A stretch of DNA of 64,000 bases from a virus. The notes below the pieces were generated by a model, which worked only from the letters and a program-made list of their open reading frames with translations, made no database searches and was not told where the DNA came from. Positions 38,719 through 45,833 of this stretch are shown piece by piece. Location of the stretch: positions 108,362 to 172,361 of the IMG/VR virus record IMGVR_UViG_3300030329_005813. The stretch is one strand, 5' to 3'. Position 1 is the first letter of the stretch; each line of letters starts with the position of its first letter. A program made the position numbers and the translations under genes.

Positions 38719-39974
38719 GCTACCTCCTCAAAAGTCCACGGCCTATACTCTTTACGAGTTGACCAAGAACCATATTTTTCGTGAATGTGATCCATCAAAT
38801 CAACCCACTTTTGTCCAAAATCAGCAAAATTGTAATTTTTAAGAACGTGCTCGCGTCCGGCAGCTCCTAATTTTTGTCGCTCTTCTTTTGGCATATTATA
38901 CATTGTTCGAAGTGCATTTAAAAAATCTTCTTTATTTAACCTATCTTCGTAGATATAAGGCACCTCTTGAGAGCCAATAATAGTTTTTGACGCAGGAGTC
39001 AATCCAATGCCAAACCAGTTTTCTCCATCGGTAACTTGTTCTTGAAGGCCGCCTGTCATATTAACTATAATAGGTACTCCACTTGAGAGAGATTCTAAAG
39101 TTGCCAACCCAAAACCTTCAGCATCAGAAATATTGATTGTACAATCTGAAATGTTATACATCTTGGCTAACTGATCTGGAGCAACCTTTTGATCTGAAAT
39201 CAATATACGATTATCAGTAGCCCCAATATTTTTCATAATAGCTACTAAATCTTGACCGTGTTGATCGGTAGGATCTGTATGCATAATTAAACGAACATTT
39301 TCTGGACCGACTTCATCGGCAAACTCATTAAACCAGTGAATTAGTGTGCCACTTTGTTTACGTCGTGCATTTCTGTTGTTCCAAAAAAACGTAAACCTGT
39401 CGTCAAAGTCAGGAAACATATGTTCCATAAAATGTTCTTTTTCTTCATCAGTCCGAGGCTTAAAGATGTCGGCGTCGACTGCATGAGGCATATAATGATT
39501 TTCAACATCTGGGGCAACGTTGTTAACAATATCGTATGTTACCTTTGAGATACTAGCAATTACATCATTTGAGTCATAAAACTTCTTATTAAACATAGGG
39601 AGCGGATAATTGTCCCAAACATGATAATAAATCATAGGGACATTTTTACGAATCTCATTTTCGATTTGCCACAGCCAACCATAAAACCTAGGATCCGTCA
39701 TAAACCATACCATATCTGGCTTTTCATTCCAGATTACAGAACGAACCATTTCAACTGTTCCGTATCCATCTACAGGCTGAATAATCCAGTCGTCGCCGAA
39801 GCCTTCTACCTTTTGTGGTTTATAGTCTGGGTGCTTAATCGCACCGCCGAAACATATAAACTTATATCTACCAGTCTTGATTAACGCCTCAATAATGTAC
39901 TTTGTCTGTGTGCCAACACCAGATGGAGCCATCGGGTGATCTGATATCACAAAAACTTTAATTTTTTCGCTCAT
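38715..39974 (-). CDS. Glycosyltransferase family 4
   Basis: 419 residues, standard GT-B length. APSGVGTQTKYIIEALIKTG near the start, a core with FTFFWNNRNARRKQSGTLI, and the E-x7-E donor motif in DAEGFGLATLESLSSGVPII continuing VNMTGGLQEQVTDGENWFG. Probably the first committed transferase of this cassette by position; its start has AGAGG upstream and is ten bases after the nuclease gene. Confidence 0.92.
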   Translation of the reverse strand: MSEKIKVFVISDHPMAPSGVGTQTKYIIEALIKTGRYKFICFGGAIKHPDYKPQKVEGFGDDWIIQPVDGYGTVEMVRSVIWNEKPDMVWFMTDPRFYGWLWQIENEIRKNVPMIYYHVWDNYPLPMFNKKFYDSNDVIASISKVTYDIVNNVAPDVENHYMPHAVDADIFKPRTDEEKEHFMEHMFPDFDDRFTFFWNNRNARRKQSGTLIHWFNEFADEVGPENVRLIMHTDPTDQHGQDLVAIMKNIGATDNRILISDQKVAPDQLAKMYNISDCTINISDAEGFGLATLESLSSGVPIIVNMTGGLQEQVTDGENWFGIGLTPASKTIIGSQEVPYIYEDRLNKEDFLNALRTMYNMPKEERQKLGAAGREHVLKNYNFADFGQKWVDLMDHIHEKYGSWSTRKEYRPWTFEEVA

Positions 39975-39983
39975 TTAAAACCT

Positions 39984-40745
39984 CTATCTACAGTGCGCTG
40001 TTTTATAAAATGCACAGCCTTTGCAGGATAATCTATTTTTAAAAGAAAGGTTTCTTTTAATGTTTATTACTGCTTTTTCTAAAAATCCTAAAGCATTTTT
40101 AATTTTTCTTGGGCCGCTGGTCACTCTAAAAATTTCTGTATTATTTTTTTTGGCAGTCCTTTTAAGAAGACCAAAGTGAGTTTCAATATTTTCTAATGGA
40201 ATATTATGCTTTTTAGCCCAAAAATACTTATACAATGTTAACTGATAGTTAACAATTTTATCTGATTTTCTTTTAGAGTCCCAACCCCAGCTGGTTGTCT
40301 TCCAGTCAAGAATATGATATTTTCCATCTGGGGTCTTTACGACTAAATCTATATAACCTTTAAAGTTTAGATCGTGCTCTTCCATAGTTTCGTAAAGCTT
40401 TTCTTCGGTTGATACTACTTCACAGTTACCGAAATAGTTATCAAGCTCATCTCTGAAAGAAGAAATAATAGGCCGATACTGGATCATCATCTGTTCTTTG
40501 AGTGACTTGTCAATCTCGACCTCTTTGTCTTCGAGGGAGATAATTTCTTTAGCGAACTCTTCAAGAAAATGCTTTTCTCTATCTAAATTTTCGTCTAATA
40601 GCCCCTGCTCACAAACACTATGTATAGCAGTTCCAAATGCAGTATGCAGATTGCCTTTAAATCCATCAATTTTATCAATATATTGTAGTTTGTGTTTAAA
40701 TGGGCATTCGTGCCATAATTTTATTTCCGAATAGGAAACATGCAT
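39984..40745 (-). CDS. Cas4/RecB-like PD-(D/E)XK exonuclease with Cys cluster
   Basis: 253 residues. The nuclease core is visible: FGTAIHSVCEQG (helix with His), FKGYIDLVVKTPDGKYHILD and WKTTSWGW (the GxxD and D/E-x-K residues), and a QLTLYKYF helix (Q-x-x-x-Y). One N-terminal cysteine (HECPFKHKLQY) and three C-terminal ones (CKGCAFYKTAHC) fit a 4Fe-4S cluster as in Cas4 and AddB-type nucleases. Likely used in phage recombination or DNA-end processing. No CRISPR array is present, so a Cas4 immunity role is not implied. Confidence 0.87.
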   Translation of the reverse strand: MHVSYSEIKLWHECPFKHKLQYIDKIDGFKGNLHTAFGTAIHSVCEQGLLDENLDREKHFLEEFAKEIISLEDKEVEIDKSLKEQMMIQYRPIISSFRDELDNYFGNCEVVSTEEKLYETMEEHDLNFKGYIDLVVKTPDGKYHILDWKTTSWGWDSKRKSDKIVNYQLTLYKYFWAKKHNIPLENIETHFGLLKRTAKKNNTEIFRVTSGPRKIKNALGFLEKAVINIKRNLSFKNRLSCKGCAFYKTAHCR

Positions 40746-41078
40746 TTATTCCTCAGTTGTACTCTTTTTAGCTGAAGCTCTAGTGCGTCGAGTACGCTTA
40801 GGTTTTGGTTGAGCTATTTCTTCTTTATCTAATATAACATTTTTTGTAGGTTTGTCAAGCACTTTTTTCTTAAAAGTCCAAGTTCCTTCAGTAATATCAT
40901 TTGCATTATTTAGATAAGCTGTTTCGACGGCCTCACCCAACTCATAACCTAATTTTTTAGCCTCAAGCACTACTTGACTAGTATTAACAATAGTCTTTCT
41001 CTTAATGCGTGTATTATAGGGTGATATACTTACGCAGACGCAATATAGATCGTCTTTTTCTTCAATTTTAATATCCAT
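40746..41078 (-). CDS. Small protein with basic C-terminal tail
   Basis: 110 residues. A compact alpha/beta N-terminal domain (DLYCVCVSISPYNTRIKRKT) is followed by a Lys/Arg-rich tail (KPKRTRRTRASAKKS), suggesting nucleic-acid contact. Overlaps the metallopeptidase-like gene by 11 bases and abuts the nuclease gene. Family not recognised; could assist the nuclease next to it. Confidence 0.65.
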   Translation of the reverse strand: MDIKIEEKDDLYCVCVSISPYNTRIKRKTIVNTSQVVLEAKKLGYELGEAVETAYLNNANDITEGTWTFKKKVLDKPTKNVILDKEEIAQPKPKRTRRTRASAKKSTTEE

Positions 41079-41763
41079 TTATTAGTTCCTCTATTTTTTC
41101 TACTAGCTTCGGACTTAGTATTTTTAAATATCTTCTATCTTCACCATCAAGTAAATACTTTTCTAAACCACTGGAAAAATATTCACTGAGAGAGGTTGCG
41201 GCGTAGGGATTTAAAAATAAACCGTTAATTAAATAATTTAGATTTTCATAACCGATTTCACGATATAAAAAATTATCAATATCTTCTTGAAACTCTGTAT
41301 CTAAATAGTTTAGATTACTAATATTATAATTTTCAGCTTGAATTTTATAAAATAGCCTTTGACGTTTTCCCAAAAATTCTCTTTCTATTTTTTTATCACC
41401 GTATATTTGAAGGCCACTGTTTTGTTCTAGAGAGTGACCAGCCTCGTGAATTATATTCTCTACATAATCTAAATTATTATTTAAAATATTGGTTATATAA
41501 ATTGCTCCACTTTCGTACAGTGCTTCTAACTCTCGCTCTATTAAATCTAAAAACTGCCCAACATAAATTAAGTCTATTCCATCAAATAAGTGTGATGGAA
41601 CAAACTCCTCTATTTGTTCTATAATTAATTCAAAATCAACCATATCACTAATGATAGGATCTTGTATATAAATAAATACACGACCAAAGAGCAAATATTC
41701 TTTTTGTTGTTTTTTGCTTCTGTTGACAGAATTTTCAATTATTTTATGAATCTTCTGTTGCAT
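41068..41763 (-). CDS. Putative zinc metallopeptidase (HExGH)
   Basis: 231 residues. ENIIHEAGHSLEQNSGLQI contains a zinc-binding H-E-x-G-H, followed ~20 residues later by EREFLGKRQRLFYKI, which could supply a third ligand. Upstream helix LIERELEALYESGAIYITNI. No signal peptide, so an intracellular or virion-packaged peptidase is suggested. Its start overlaps the preceding gene by 20 bases. Sequence outside the active site is not recognised. Confidence 0.65.
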   Translation of the reverse strand: MQQKIHKIIENSVNRSKKQQKEYLLFGRVFIYIQDPIISDMVDFELIIEQIEEFVPSHLFDGIDLIYVGQFLDLIERELEALYESGAIYITNILNNNLDYVENIIHEAGHSLEQNSGLQIYGDKKIEREFLGKRQRLFYKIQAENYNISNLNYLDTEFQEDIDNFLYREIGYENLNYLINGLFLNPYAATSLSEYFSSGLEKYLLDGEDRRYLKILSPKLVEKIEELINGY

Positions 41764-42073
41764 TTTCAGTCGCTTTCTTTTTTAACTCTTCTTCGTAGAG
41801 TCTCTTGCCCTCTTCCATATCATAAATGGCCTGATGATAACCACGCACCCAATTTTCTTCTGCTAAAGCCAAAAGAAATTCTGGAAACTCTTTTGCCATC
41901 ACCTCAATAACCATAGCAAGAGTAACTTCATCGTTTTCTGGATTGTGTTGGTTGCCTACATAGTTAACCAACCACTCTTTAAGGGGGCTGTCTTTTTCTA
42001 ATCCTTTTGCTAAGTCTGGATTGATCTCTCCATCTTTTAAATCGACTTTTGATTCAACAATATTTTGTTCCAT
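41744..42073 (-). CDS. Small acidic protein under an early promoter
   Basis: 109 residues: helical, acidic, with DEVTLAMVIEVMAKEFPEFL and a conserved-looking ALAEENWVRGYHQAIYDMEE segment. Family not recognised. It has an ideal AAAAGGAGACAATA ribosome site and a consensus sigma70 promoter directly upstream, so it is the first gene of an early transcript that probably continues into the metallopeptidase, nuclease and glycan genes. Confidence 0.75.
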   Translation of the reverse strand: MEQNIVESKVDLKDGEINPDLAKGLEKDSPLKEWLVNYVGNQHNPENDEVTLAMVIEVMAKEFPEFLLALAEENWVRGYHQAIYDMEEGKRLYEEELKKKATENATEDS

Positions 42074-42094
42074 TATTGTCTCCTTTTATACTTT

Positions 42095-42123
42095 ATTATA
42101 ACCAAATATTGAGTACTTGTCAA
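42095..42123 (-). promoter_or_regulatory. Consensus sigma70-type promoter
   Basis: On the minus strand TTGACA (42123-42118) and TATAAT (42100-42095) are separated by exactly 17 bases, a perfect match to the bacterial housekeeping promoter. It lies 22 bases before the ATG at 42073 and just downstream of the PhoH stop. Expected to serve host RNA polymerase early in infection and to start the leftward transcript through 40 kb and the glycan cassette. Confidence 0.85.
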
Positions 42124-42128
42124 GTATT

Positions 42129-43505
42129 TTATAAATATTTTGCTGCCATTGTTGCTACCTTAGATCTTTCGCCTTTTCGTAGAGTGACGTGACCTGACAG
42201 ATCAAGCGCTTTAAATTTTTCAACAGCGTGAACCAAGCCTGATGAAGTCTCATTTATATAGATGTTATCTATTTGCTCTATATCGCCTGTTAGAACGATT
42301 TTAGTCCCTTCCCCTACCCTAGTAAGGATTGTCTTGATCTCGTGTGCTGTGAGGTTCTGAGCCTCATCTATGACGATGTATGCATTGGCTATAGAGCGAC
42401 CTCGAATATAGGTAAGCGCTTCCATCTCAATAATACCTCGATCTAAATACTCATCTAAAGTTGTTTGATCGTCGCCAGTCAAAAACTTTAAATTATCTTG
42501 AATTGGCGCTAACCAAGGAGCCATTTTATCTTGCATAGAGCCTGGAAGGTACCCAATATCTTTGCCCATAGGCATTACAGGTCTTGACACGACAAGTTTT
42601 TTATACAATGAACTTTCAGTTGTAGAGTGCTTCTTACTTGAAGAGCCAAGCTTATTAGATAAGCGATCTACCGGATAATTTGGCATAACCTGCTCTAAGC
42701 CGGCCGCAATGGCCAATAGTGTCTTGCCTGATCCGGCTTTTCCGACTAAAGATATTACCTGAATGTCTGGATCCATTAAAAGATCTAGGGCGAACGCTTG
42801 TTCTTTATTTTTGGCTTTGACACCCCATAGGCCGGTTTTAAATTCACAGACTCGTAGAAGACTAGACCTATAATTTAAAAACCTACAGAGTGCTGTTTTC
42901 TTGTCGTTTGAACTTGAAACAAGCATAATAAACTGATTTGGGTGCAGACCAGGGTGTTCCTCTTCATCGATTATTATAATTTCGTCATCATAAAAGTGAT
43001 CGATGGTTTGATCATCCACTAATATTTCTGTAAAACCAGTGTATAGATCAGAGTCTTTTTTAATTATTTGATTTTCTGTGTAGTCTTCGCTTACTAGGCC
43101 AAGAGAATCACAAATGACACGCATATTAATATCGCGAGACACAACAATAGTTTTTCTGTTTCCATTTTCTTGGTTTTCTGCTAATGCGGTGGCAATAATT
43201 ATGTGGTCAGAAATGTTAGGATCTAAATCTGGTGGGCACTGAATATTAGCAGAACGTACCTTAAGTATGCCCTTTCCTTTTCCGATTCTTACGCCTTGTT
43301 GTAAGTTGCCTTTGGCTCTTAGTTCATCAAAAGTACGAATAATTGTTCGTGCATTAGAGCCAACACCATCTTGTCTTTTTTTGTGTTTATCAATTTCTTC
43401 TAAAACTTTTAAGGGTATTATAATATCATTATTTGAATAACTGTATATACAATTTGCATCTGATAAGCAAGCACTAGTGTCTAAGACGTAGGTTTTTTTG
43501 GCCAT
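42129..43505 (-). CDS. phoH: PhoH-family ATPase with N-terminal PIN domain
   Basis: 458 residues. Residues 1-135 form a PIN-type nuclease domain (TYVLDTSACLSDANC, PLKVLEEIDKHKKRQDG, IIIATALAENQENG and VVSRDINMRVICDSLG, with the expected Asp residues). The PhoH ATPase follows: Walker A VGKAGSGKTLLAIAAGLEQV (~residue 255) and Walker B YIVIDEAQNLTAHEIK with LTRVGEGTKIVLTGDIEQID. PIN-PhoH proteins are RNA helicase/nucleases; phoH is a well-known phage-carried host gene. Its transcript begins from a late-type motif right after a terminator. Confidence 0.93.
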   Translation of the reverse strand: MAKKTYVLDTSACLSDANCIYSYSNNDIIIPLKVLEEIDKHKKRQDGVGSNARTIIRTFDELRAKGNLQQGVRIGKGKGILKVRSANIQCPPDLDPNISDHIIIATALAENQENGNRKTIVVSRDINMRVICDSLGLVSEDYTENQIIKKDSDLYTGFTEILVDDQTIDHFYDDEIIIIDEEEHPGLHPNQFIMLVSSSNDKKTALCRFLNYRSSLLRVCEFKTGLWGVKAKNKEQAFALDLLMDPDIQVISLVGKAGSGKTLLAIAAGLEQVMPNYPVDRLSNKLGSSSKKHSTTESSLYKKLVVSRPVMPMGKDIGYLPGSMQDKMAPWLAPIQDNLKFLTGDDQTTLDEYLDRGIIEMEALTYIRGRSIANAYIVIDEAQNLTAHEIKTILTRVGEGTKIVLTGDIEQIDNIYINETSSGLVHAVEKFKALDLSGHVTLRKGERSKVATMAAKYL

Positions 43506-43534
43506 TTATATTTCCTTATTTTGCCTAATTTCCC

Positions 43535-43549
43535 CACTTATAAGTAGTT
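43535..43549 (-). promoter_or_regulatory. Late-promoter-like motif (ACTACTTATAAGTG) before phoH
   Basis: AACTACTTATAAGTGGGG on the minus strand, 30 bases before the phoH ATG and immediately after the terminator hairpin. It shares ACTAYTTATAAGT with the plus-strand site at 53624-53637. The core ACTTATAAGT is itself palindromic. Confidence 0.5.
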
Positions 43550-43551
43550 AT

Positions 43552-43583
43552 AAACAAAAGAACCCACCTCAAAAGAAGTGGGT
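43552..43583 (-). terminator. Rho-independent terminator after tRNA-Thr
   Basis: Minus strand: ACCCACTTC, loop TTTT, GAGGTGGGT (43583-43562) form a 9-bp hairpin with one G-U pair, followed by TTCTTTTGTTTA. It ends the transcript carrying tRNA-Thr 11 bases downstream of the tRNA. Confidence 0.8.
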
Positions 43584-43593
43584 ACCGGCAAAG

Positions 43594-43668
43594 AGCCAAC
43601 TATCAGATTCGAACTGATGACCTGCTGATTACAAATCAGCTGCTCTAAACCAACTGAGCTAAGTTGGC
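43594..43668 (-). tRNA. tRNA-Thr (anticodon TGT)
   Basis: Full cloverleaf on the minus strand: acceptor GCCAACT/AGTTGGC, D arm GCTC/GAGC, anticodon stem GCTGA/TCAGC around loop TTTGTAA, T arm ATCAG-TTCGAAT-CTGAT. The anticodon TGT reads ACA (Thr). The discriminator is U and CCA is not encoded. It is followed by a terminator. Confidence 0.93.
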
Positions 43669-43673
43669 GAAAT

Positions 43674-43728
43674 GAGGCACCTGTTTAAAAACGCACAATG
43701 GTTTTAGTTTGTTTTAACCCCGTGCCTC
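43674..43728 (-). ncRNA. Candidate structured RNA upstream of tRNA-Thr
   Basis: A 7-bp closing stem GAGGCAC/GTGCCTC (43728-43722 with 43680-43674) encloses ~41 bases, including a GGTT/AACC mini-stem, between the cytidylyltransferase gene and tRNA-Thr. It is too short for a tRNA. It may be a processing structure or a small RNA; there is no further support. Confidence 0.3.
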
Positions 43729-43746
43729 CCTGCGGGTGGGGGGAAT

Positions 43747-44208
43747 CTATTCTAATGCTACTTGTTTAATATATTTTTCGCGATCTAATACTCTTTTAGT
43801 AGTAGTGGCTGTATTGACTAAATTTGAACTACTGCGAACTTTATTTCCACCAACATTGTATACCATCTCTATTCCTAATTCTTTACAAATTTTAGATTCC
43901 GGAGTATTAGTAGAAACTCTATCTCCACCATTTGCAAAAATATCTGGTTTTAAAACTTTAAGTGATTCACAAACTGTCTTGTCGTCGTCTAAAGCCTCAA
44001 CAACATTGTCAACGCATTCGAACGCAGAAATAATTTCTGCTCGCTCTTCCCAGGTCATAAAAACATAACCTTTTTTTCTCTTAAGCCAATTATCAGAGTT
44101 AATAATAACTGTTAAACTACCTAATTTTGCTGCTTCTTGAAGCATTCTTAAGTGACCTACATGAATCGGGTCAAAGCCGCCTGATACAGCGACTGTCTTT
44201 TTACTCAT
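43747..44208 (-). CDS. Cytidylyltransferase-family nucleotidyltransferase (HldE/TagD-like)
   Basis: 153 residues. VAVSGGFDPIHVGHLRMLQE has the H-x-G-H nucleotide-binding motif, with VIINSDNWLKRKKGYVF, TWEERAEIISAFECVDNVVE and IFANGGDRVSTNTPES. This matches the adenylyltransferase half of heptose-phosphate enzymes or glycerol-3-phosphate cytidylyltransferase. It likely activates a sugar or polyol phosphate and may feed the surface-glycan pathway, although it sits apart from that cluster. GAGGTTGTAG ribosome site; overlaps the next gene. Confidence 0.85.
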   Translation of the reverse strand: MSKKTVAVSGGFDPIHVGHLRMLQEAAKLGSLTVIINSDNWLKRKKGYVFMTWEERAEIISAFECVDNVVEALDDDKTVCESLKVLKPDIFANGGDRVSTNTPESKICKELGIEMVYNVGGNKVRSSSNLVNTATTTKRVLDREKYIKQVALE

Positions 44209-44386
44209 CTACAACCTCTAATTTTTGTATTAAACAATCTTGAATTCCTAATATTTTAGATTGTTCAATATTTCCATACATAATTTGAAATGTTGTGAAA
44301 CTAACTACTGTTGCAATTGTTGCTCCAAATATTGTTCCTAAGCAAAACATAACATTTTTTTTAACAAAACTATTAATTATTTTCAT
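44201..44386 (-). CDS. Small single-pass membrane protein
   Basis: 61 residues from ATG (MKIINSFVKKN) with GGAAGG at 8 bases, preferred over an in-frame TTG. One transmembrane helix (VMFCLGTIFGATIATVVSF) preceded by Lys residues, then a short polar tail. Its stop overlaps the start of the cytidylyltransferase gene. Unknown function; holin-like size but only one helix. Confidence 0.6.
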   Translation of the reverse strand: MKIINSFVKKNVMFCLGTIFGATIATVVSFTTFQIMYGNIEQSKILGIQDCLIQKLEVVDE

Positions 44387-44409
44387 TTGCAAGCCTTCCC
44401 TACTCTATA

Positions 44410-44422
44410 CTGTAAATAGTGT
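44410..44422 (-). promoter_or_regulatory. Late-promoter-like motif (ACACTATTTACAG)
   Basis: Minus-strand ACACTATTTACAGTATAG, 24 bases before the ATG at 44386, between tRNA-Arg and the small membrane-protein gene. A shortened variant of the recurring motif. Confidence 0.4.
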
Positions 44423-44451
44423 AGTAACAAGCATTAATTAATAATATTTTA

Positions 44452-44528
44452 TGGTACGCCCTGTAGGATTCGAACCTACGACCTACGGCTTAGAAGGCCG
44501 TTGCTCTATCCAGCTGAGCTAAGGGCGC
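44452..44528 (-). tRNA. tRNA-Arg (anticodon TCT), CCA encoded
   Basis: Minus-strand cloverleaf: acceptor GCGCCCT/AGGGCGT, D arm GCTC/GAGC, anticodon stem ACGGC/GCCGT with loop CTTCTAA, T arm CGTAG-GTTCGAA-TCCTACA. The anticodon TCT reads AGA. The 3' end ACCA is encoded. Its first base directly abuts the stop codon of the upstream 65-residue gene, so the tRNA must be cut from an mRNA. Confidence 0.95.
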
Positions 44529-44726
44529 TTAATTTTTAATTAACATCCCTATGGGCCTTCGCTCTTCGTCTTCAAAGAAAAATTCAGTTTTGCTTTTTCC
44601 ATTTGGGGCAATATATTTGTGTCCTATGTATTTTTTTGCATATTTTATTGCATTTTCTTTTTTCTTGTATTTTTTAAGAAATTTTCCTCGAATGTGTTGA
44701 CCGTTCCAGGCCCATACTTCCCACAT
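44529..44726 (-). CDS. Small basic protein between two tRNAs
   Basis: 65 residues, ATG after GGATAAAAG. MWEVWAWNGQHIRGKFLKKY followed by a Lys-rich helix and a C-terminal strand pair (TEFFFEDEERRPIGMLI). No family recognised. It starts 15 bases after tRNA-Ile and its stop touches tRNA-Arg, so it is co-transcribed with both from the sigma70 promoter at 44883-44911. Confidence 0.65.
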   Translation of the reverse strand: MWEVWAWNGQHIRGKFLKKYKKKENAIKYAKKYIGHKYIAPNGKSKTEFFFEDEERRPIGMLIKN

Positions 44727-44740
44727 CTTTTATCCTTTAA

Positions 44741-44813
44741 TAGGCCCGGTGAGAATTGAACTCACGGCCTCCCGCTTATAAGACGGATGCTCTAACCTCT
44801 GAGCTACGGGCCT
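44741..44813 (-). tRNA. tRNA-Ile (anticodon TAT)
   Basis: Minus-strand cloverleaf: acceptor AGGCCCG/CGGGCCT, D arm GCTC/GAGC, anticodon stem TCCGT/GCGGG (two wobble pairs) with loop CTTATAA, T arm GTGAG-TTCAATT-CTCAC. The anticodon TAT reads the rare codon ATA directly, avoiding the need for a modified CAT tRNA. Discriminator A; CCA not encoded. Confidence 0.9.
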
Positions 44814-44818
44814 TTAAT

Positions 44819-44834
44819 TTTAGCATATGCTAAA
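44819..44834. other. Perfect 16-bp palindrome in the tRNA leader
   Basis: TTTAGCATATGCTAAA reads the same on both strands. It lies in the leader between the sigma70 promoter and tRNA-Ile, 5 bases before the tRNA 5' end. It could be an operator or an RNA hairpin for processing. Confidence 0.4.
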
Positions 44835-44882
44835 GGCTCGTATTTGTATAAAAATATACACCAGAGTGTTAATCATACTAAT

Positions 44883-44911
44883 AATATAGCATCAATCTTG
44901 TCCTCTGTCAA
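44883..44911 (-). promoter_or_regulatory. Sigma70-type promoter for the tRNA-Ile/tRNA-Arg transcript
   Basis: Minus strand: TTGACA (44911-44906), 17-base spacer, TATATT (44888-44883). It lies at the very 3' end of the small protein gene at 44908 and about 65 bases before tRNA-Ile. Expected to be active early. Confidence 0.75.
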
Positions 44912-45159
44912 GCTTTAAATAAAACTAAGTCTTTTAAAGCTTCTAAACAAATATATTTTTTTCCATTAATAATCCACTGAACATACACATAGCCTTCAAG
45001 CTTTAGTGGGCCGCCTGGAATTTTACAGTTATTTGGATTTCCAATTTTTGCTGGGTCTCTTGACCATATGAGACCATACGTATTTGTTTTTTGATTTTTA
45101 TATTTTACTCTTTGGCCTTGTTTAAAAGAGCTTTTCTTTTTTCTTTTTCTAATTGCCAA
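44908..45159 (-). CDS. Small basic KOW/SH3-like protein
   Basis: 83 residues with a TTG start inside the last 55 bases of the phosphoesterase gene (different frame); no better start is visible and the ribosome site is weak. It opens very basic (AIRKRKKKSSFKQGQRVKYK), then has strands YGLIWSRD, GYVYVQWIINGKKYICLEAL. The QGQRVKYKN...YGLI pattern resembles the small beta-barrel proteins at 51165-51416 and 60632-60832. Function unknown. Confidence 0.5.
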   Translation of the reverse strand: MAIRKRKKKSSFKQGQRVKYKNQKTNTYGLIWSRDPAKIGNPNNCKIPGGPLKLEGYVYVQWIINGKKYICLEALKDLVLFKA

Positions 45160-45809
45160 TTTTTAAGTCTTATTATGTCGTTTTCAATAGTAACATATGA
45201 TTGATGTTCGACCCAATCACCCGTATTGACATAGGTTTTAATATCTTCATCTTTGTCAACCCAGATAAGCACTTCCGGAGTGTGGACATGACCCATTATA
45301 AATACATCGGCGTCTTTGTTCCACTCAATAATATCCCAAATTCTTTTTGCTTTTCTTAGACGTAAATTATGATACCACGTTGTTAAATCAATATTTTTCC
45401 ATCTTTCAATAAAATCTTGTACTATAGAAATAATGCTTATGATAAAACGATGGTGAATAATACCTTTTTCATATTTATCTCCGTGTTCTATTCTATATTT
45501 TCTTTTACCTTCAATAAATTCATATTTATCAACAAAGTGTACACCAAATACTTCTTTGTTAATTAAATTTTGAAAAGATTTATCGTGATTTCCTATGATG
45601 TAAATTACTTTGTTTTTAAAATTTTCTATTATTTTAAATAAAGCATAACTGTGATCTGTGAAAGATGGAATTTTTATAAAATCTATGATGTCACCAGCTA
45701 AAATTAATTCATCACAATCATCTGAAATTGAAAACAAAAATTCAATTAATGCTTCTTCATTAGCATACTTACTACCAATATGAAGATCTGATATAATAAC
45801 TCTTTTCAT
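45105..45809 (-). CDS. Calcineurin-like metallophosphoesterase (LpxH/YqfE-like)
   Basis: 234 residues from ATG (MKRVIISDLHIGSKYANEEA). A longer frame exists but would run into the tmRNA 3' domain, so this start is preferred. Metal-binding motifs are in order: ISDLHIGS (D-x-H), LAGDIIDF (GD), IIGNHDKSF (GNHD), RIEHGDKYE, and IMGHVHTPEV (GH-x-H). The arrangement and length match UDP-2,3-diacylglucosamine hydrolase-like and related small phosphoesterases. A late-type motif lies in the 23 bases before the start. Confidence 0.88.
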   Translation of the reverse strand: MKRVIISDLHIGSKYANEEALIEFLFSISDDCDELILAGDIIDFIKIPSFTDHSYALFKIIENFKNKVIYIIGNHDKSFQNLINKEVFGVHFVDKYEFIEGKRKYRIEHGDKYEKGIIHHRFIISIISIVQDFIERWKNIDLTTWYHNLRLRKAKRIWDIIEWNKDADVFIMGHVHTPEVLIWVDKDEDIKTYVNTGDWVEHQSYVTIENDIIRLKNWQLEKEKRKALLNKAKE

Positions 45810-45821
45810 ATTGTACTCTTT

Positions 45822-45833
45822 ATGTAAATAGAT
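45822..45833 (-). promoter_or_regulatory. Late-promoter-like motif (ATCTATTTACAT)
   Basis: Minus-strand ATCTATTTACATAAAGAG between the tmRNA 3' end and the phosphoesterase ATG. A variant of the recurring motif at the usual distance from a start codon. Confidence 0.35.

Noticed and set aside
39984-40745. Cas4-like nuclease as part of a CRISPR system
   Set aside because: No repeats, spacers or other cas genes in the window; phage Cas4-like exonucleases are common on their own.
40830-40860. TTGACA-16-TATATT inside the gene at 40746-41078
   Set aside because: Wrong spacing and wholly coding; the downstream gene already shares an operon.
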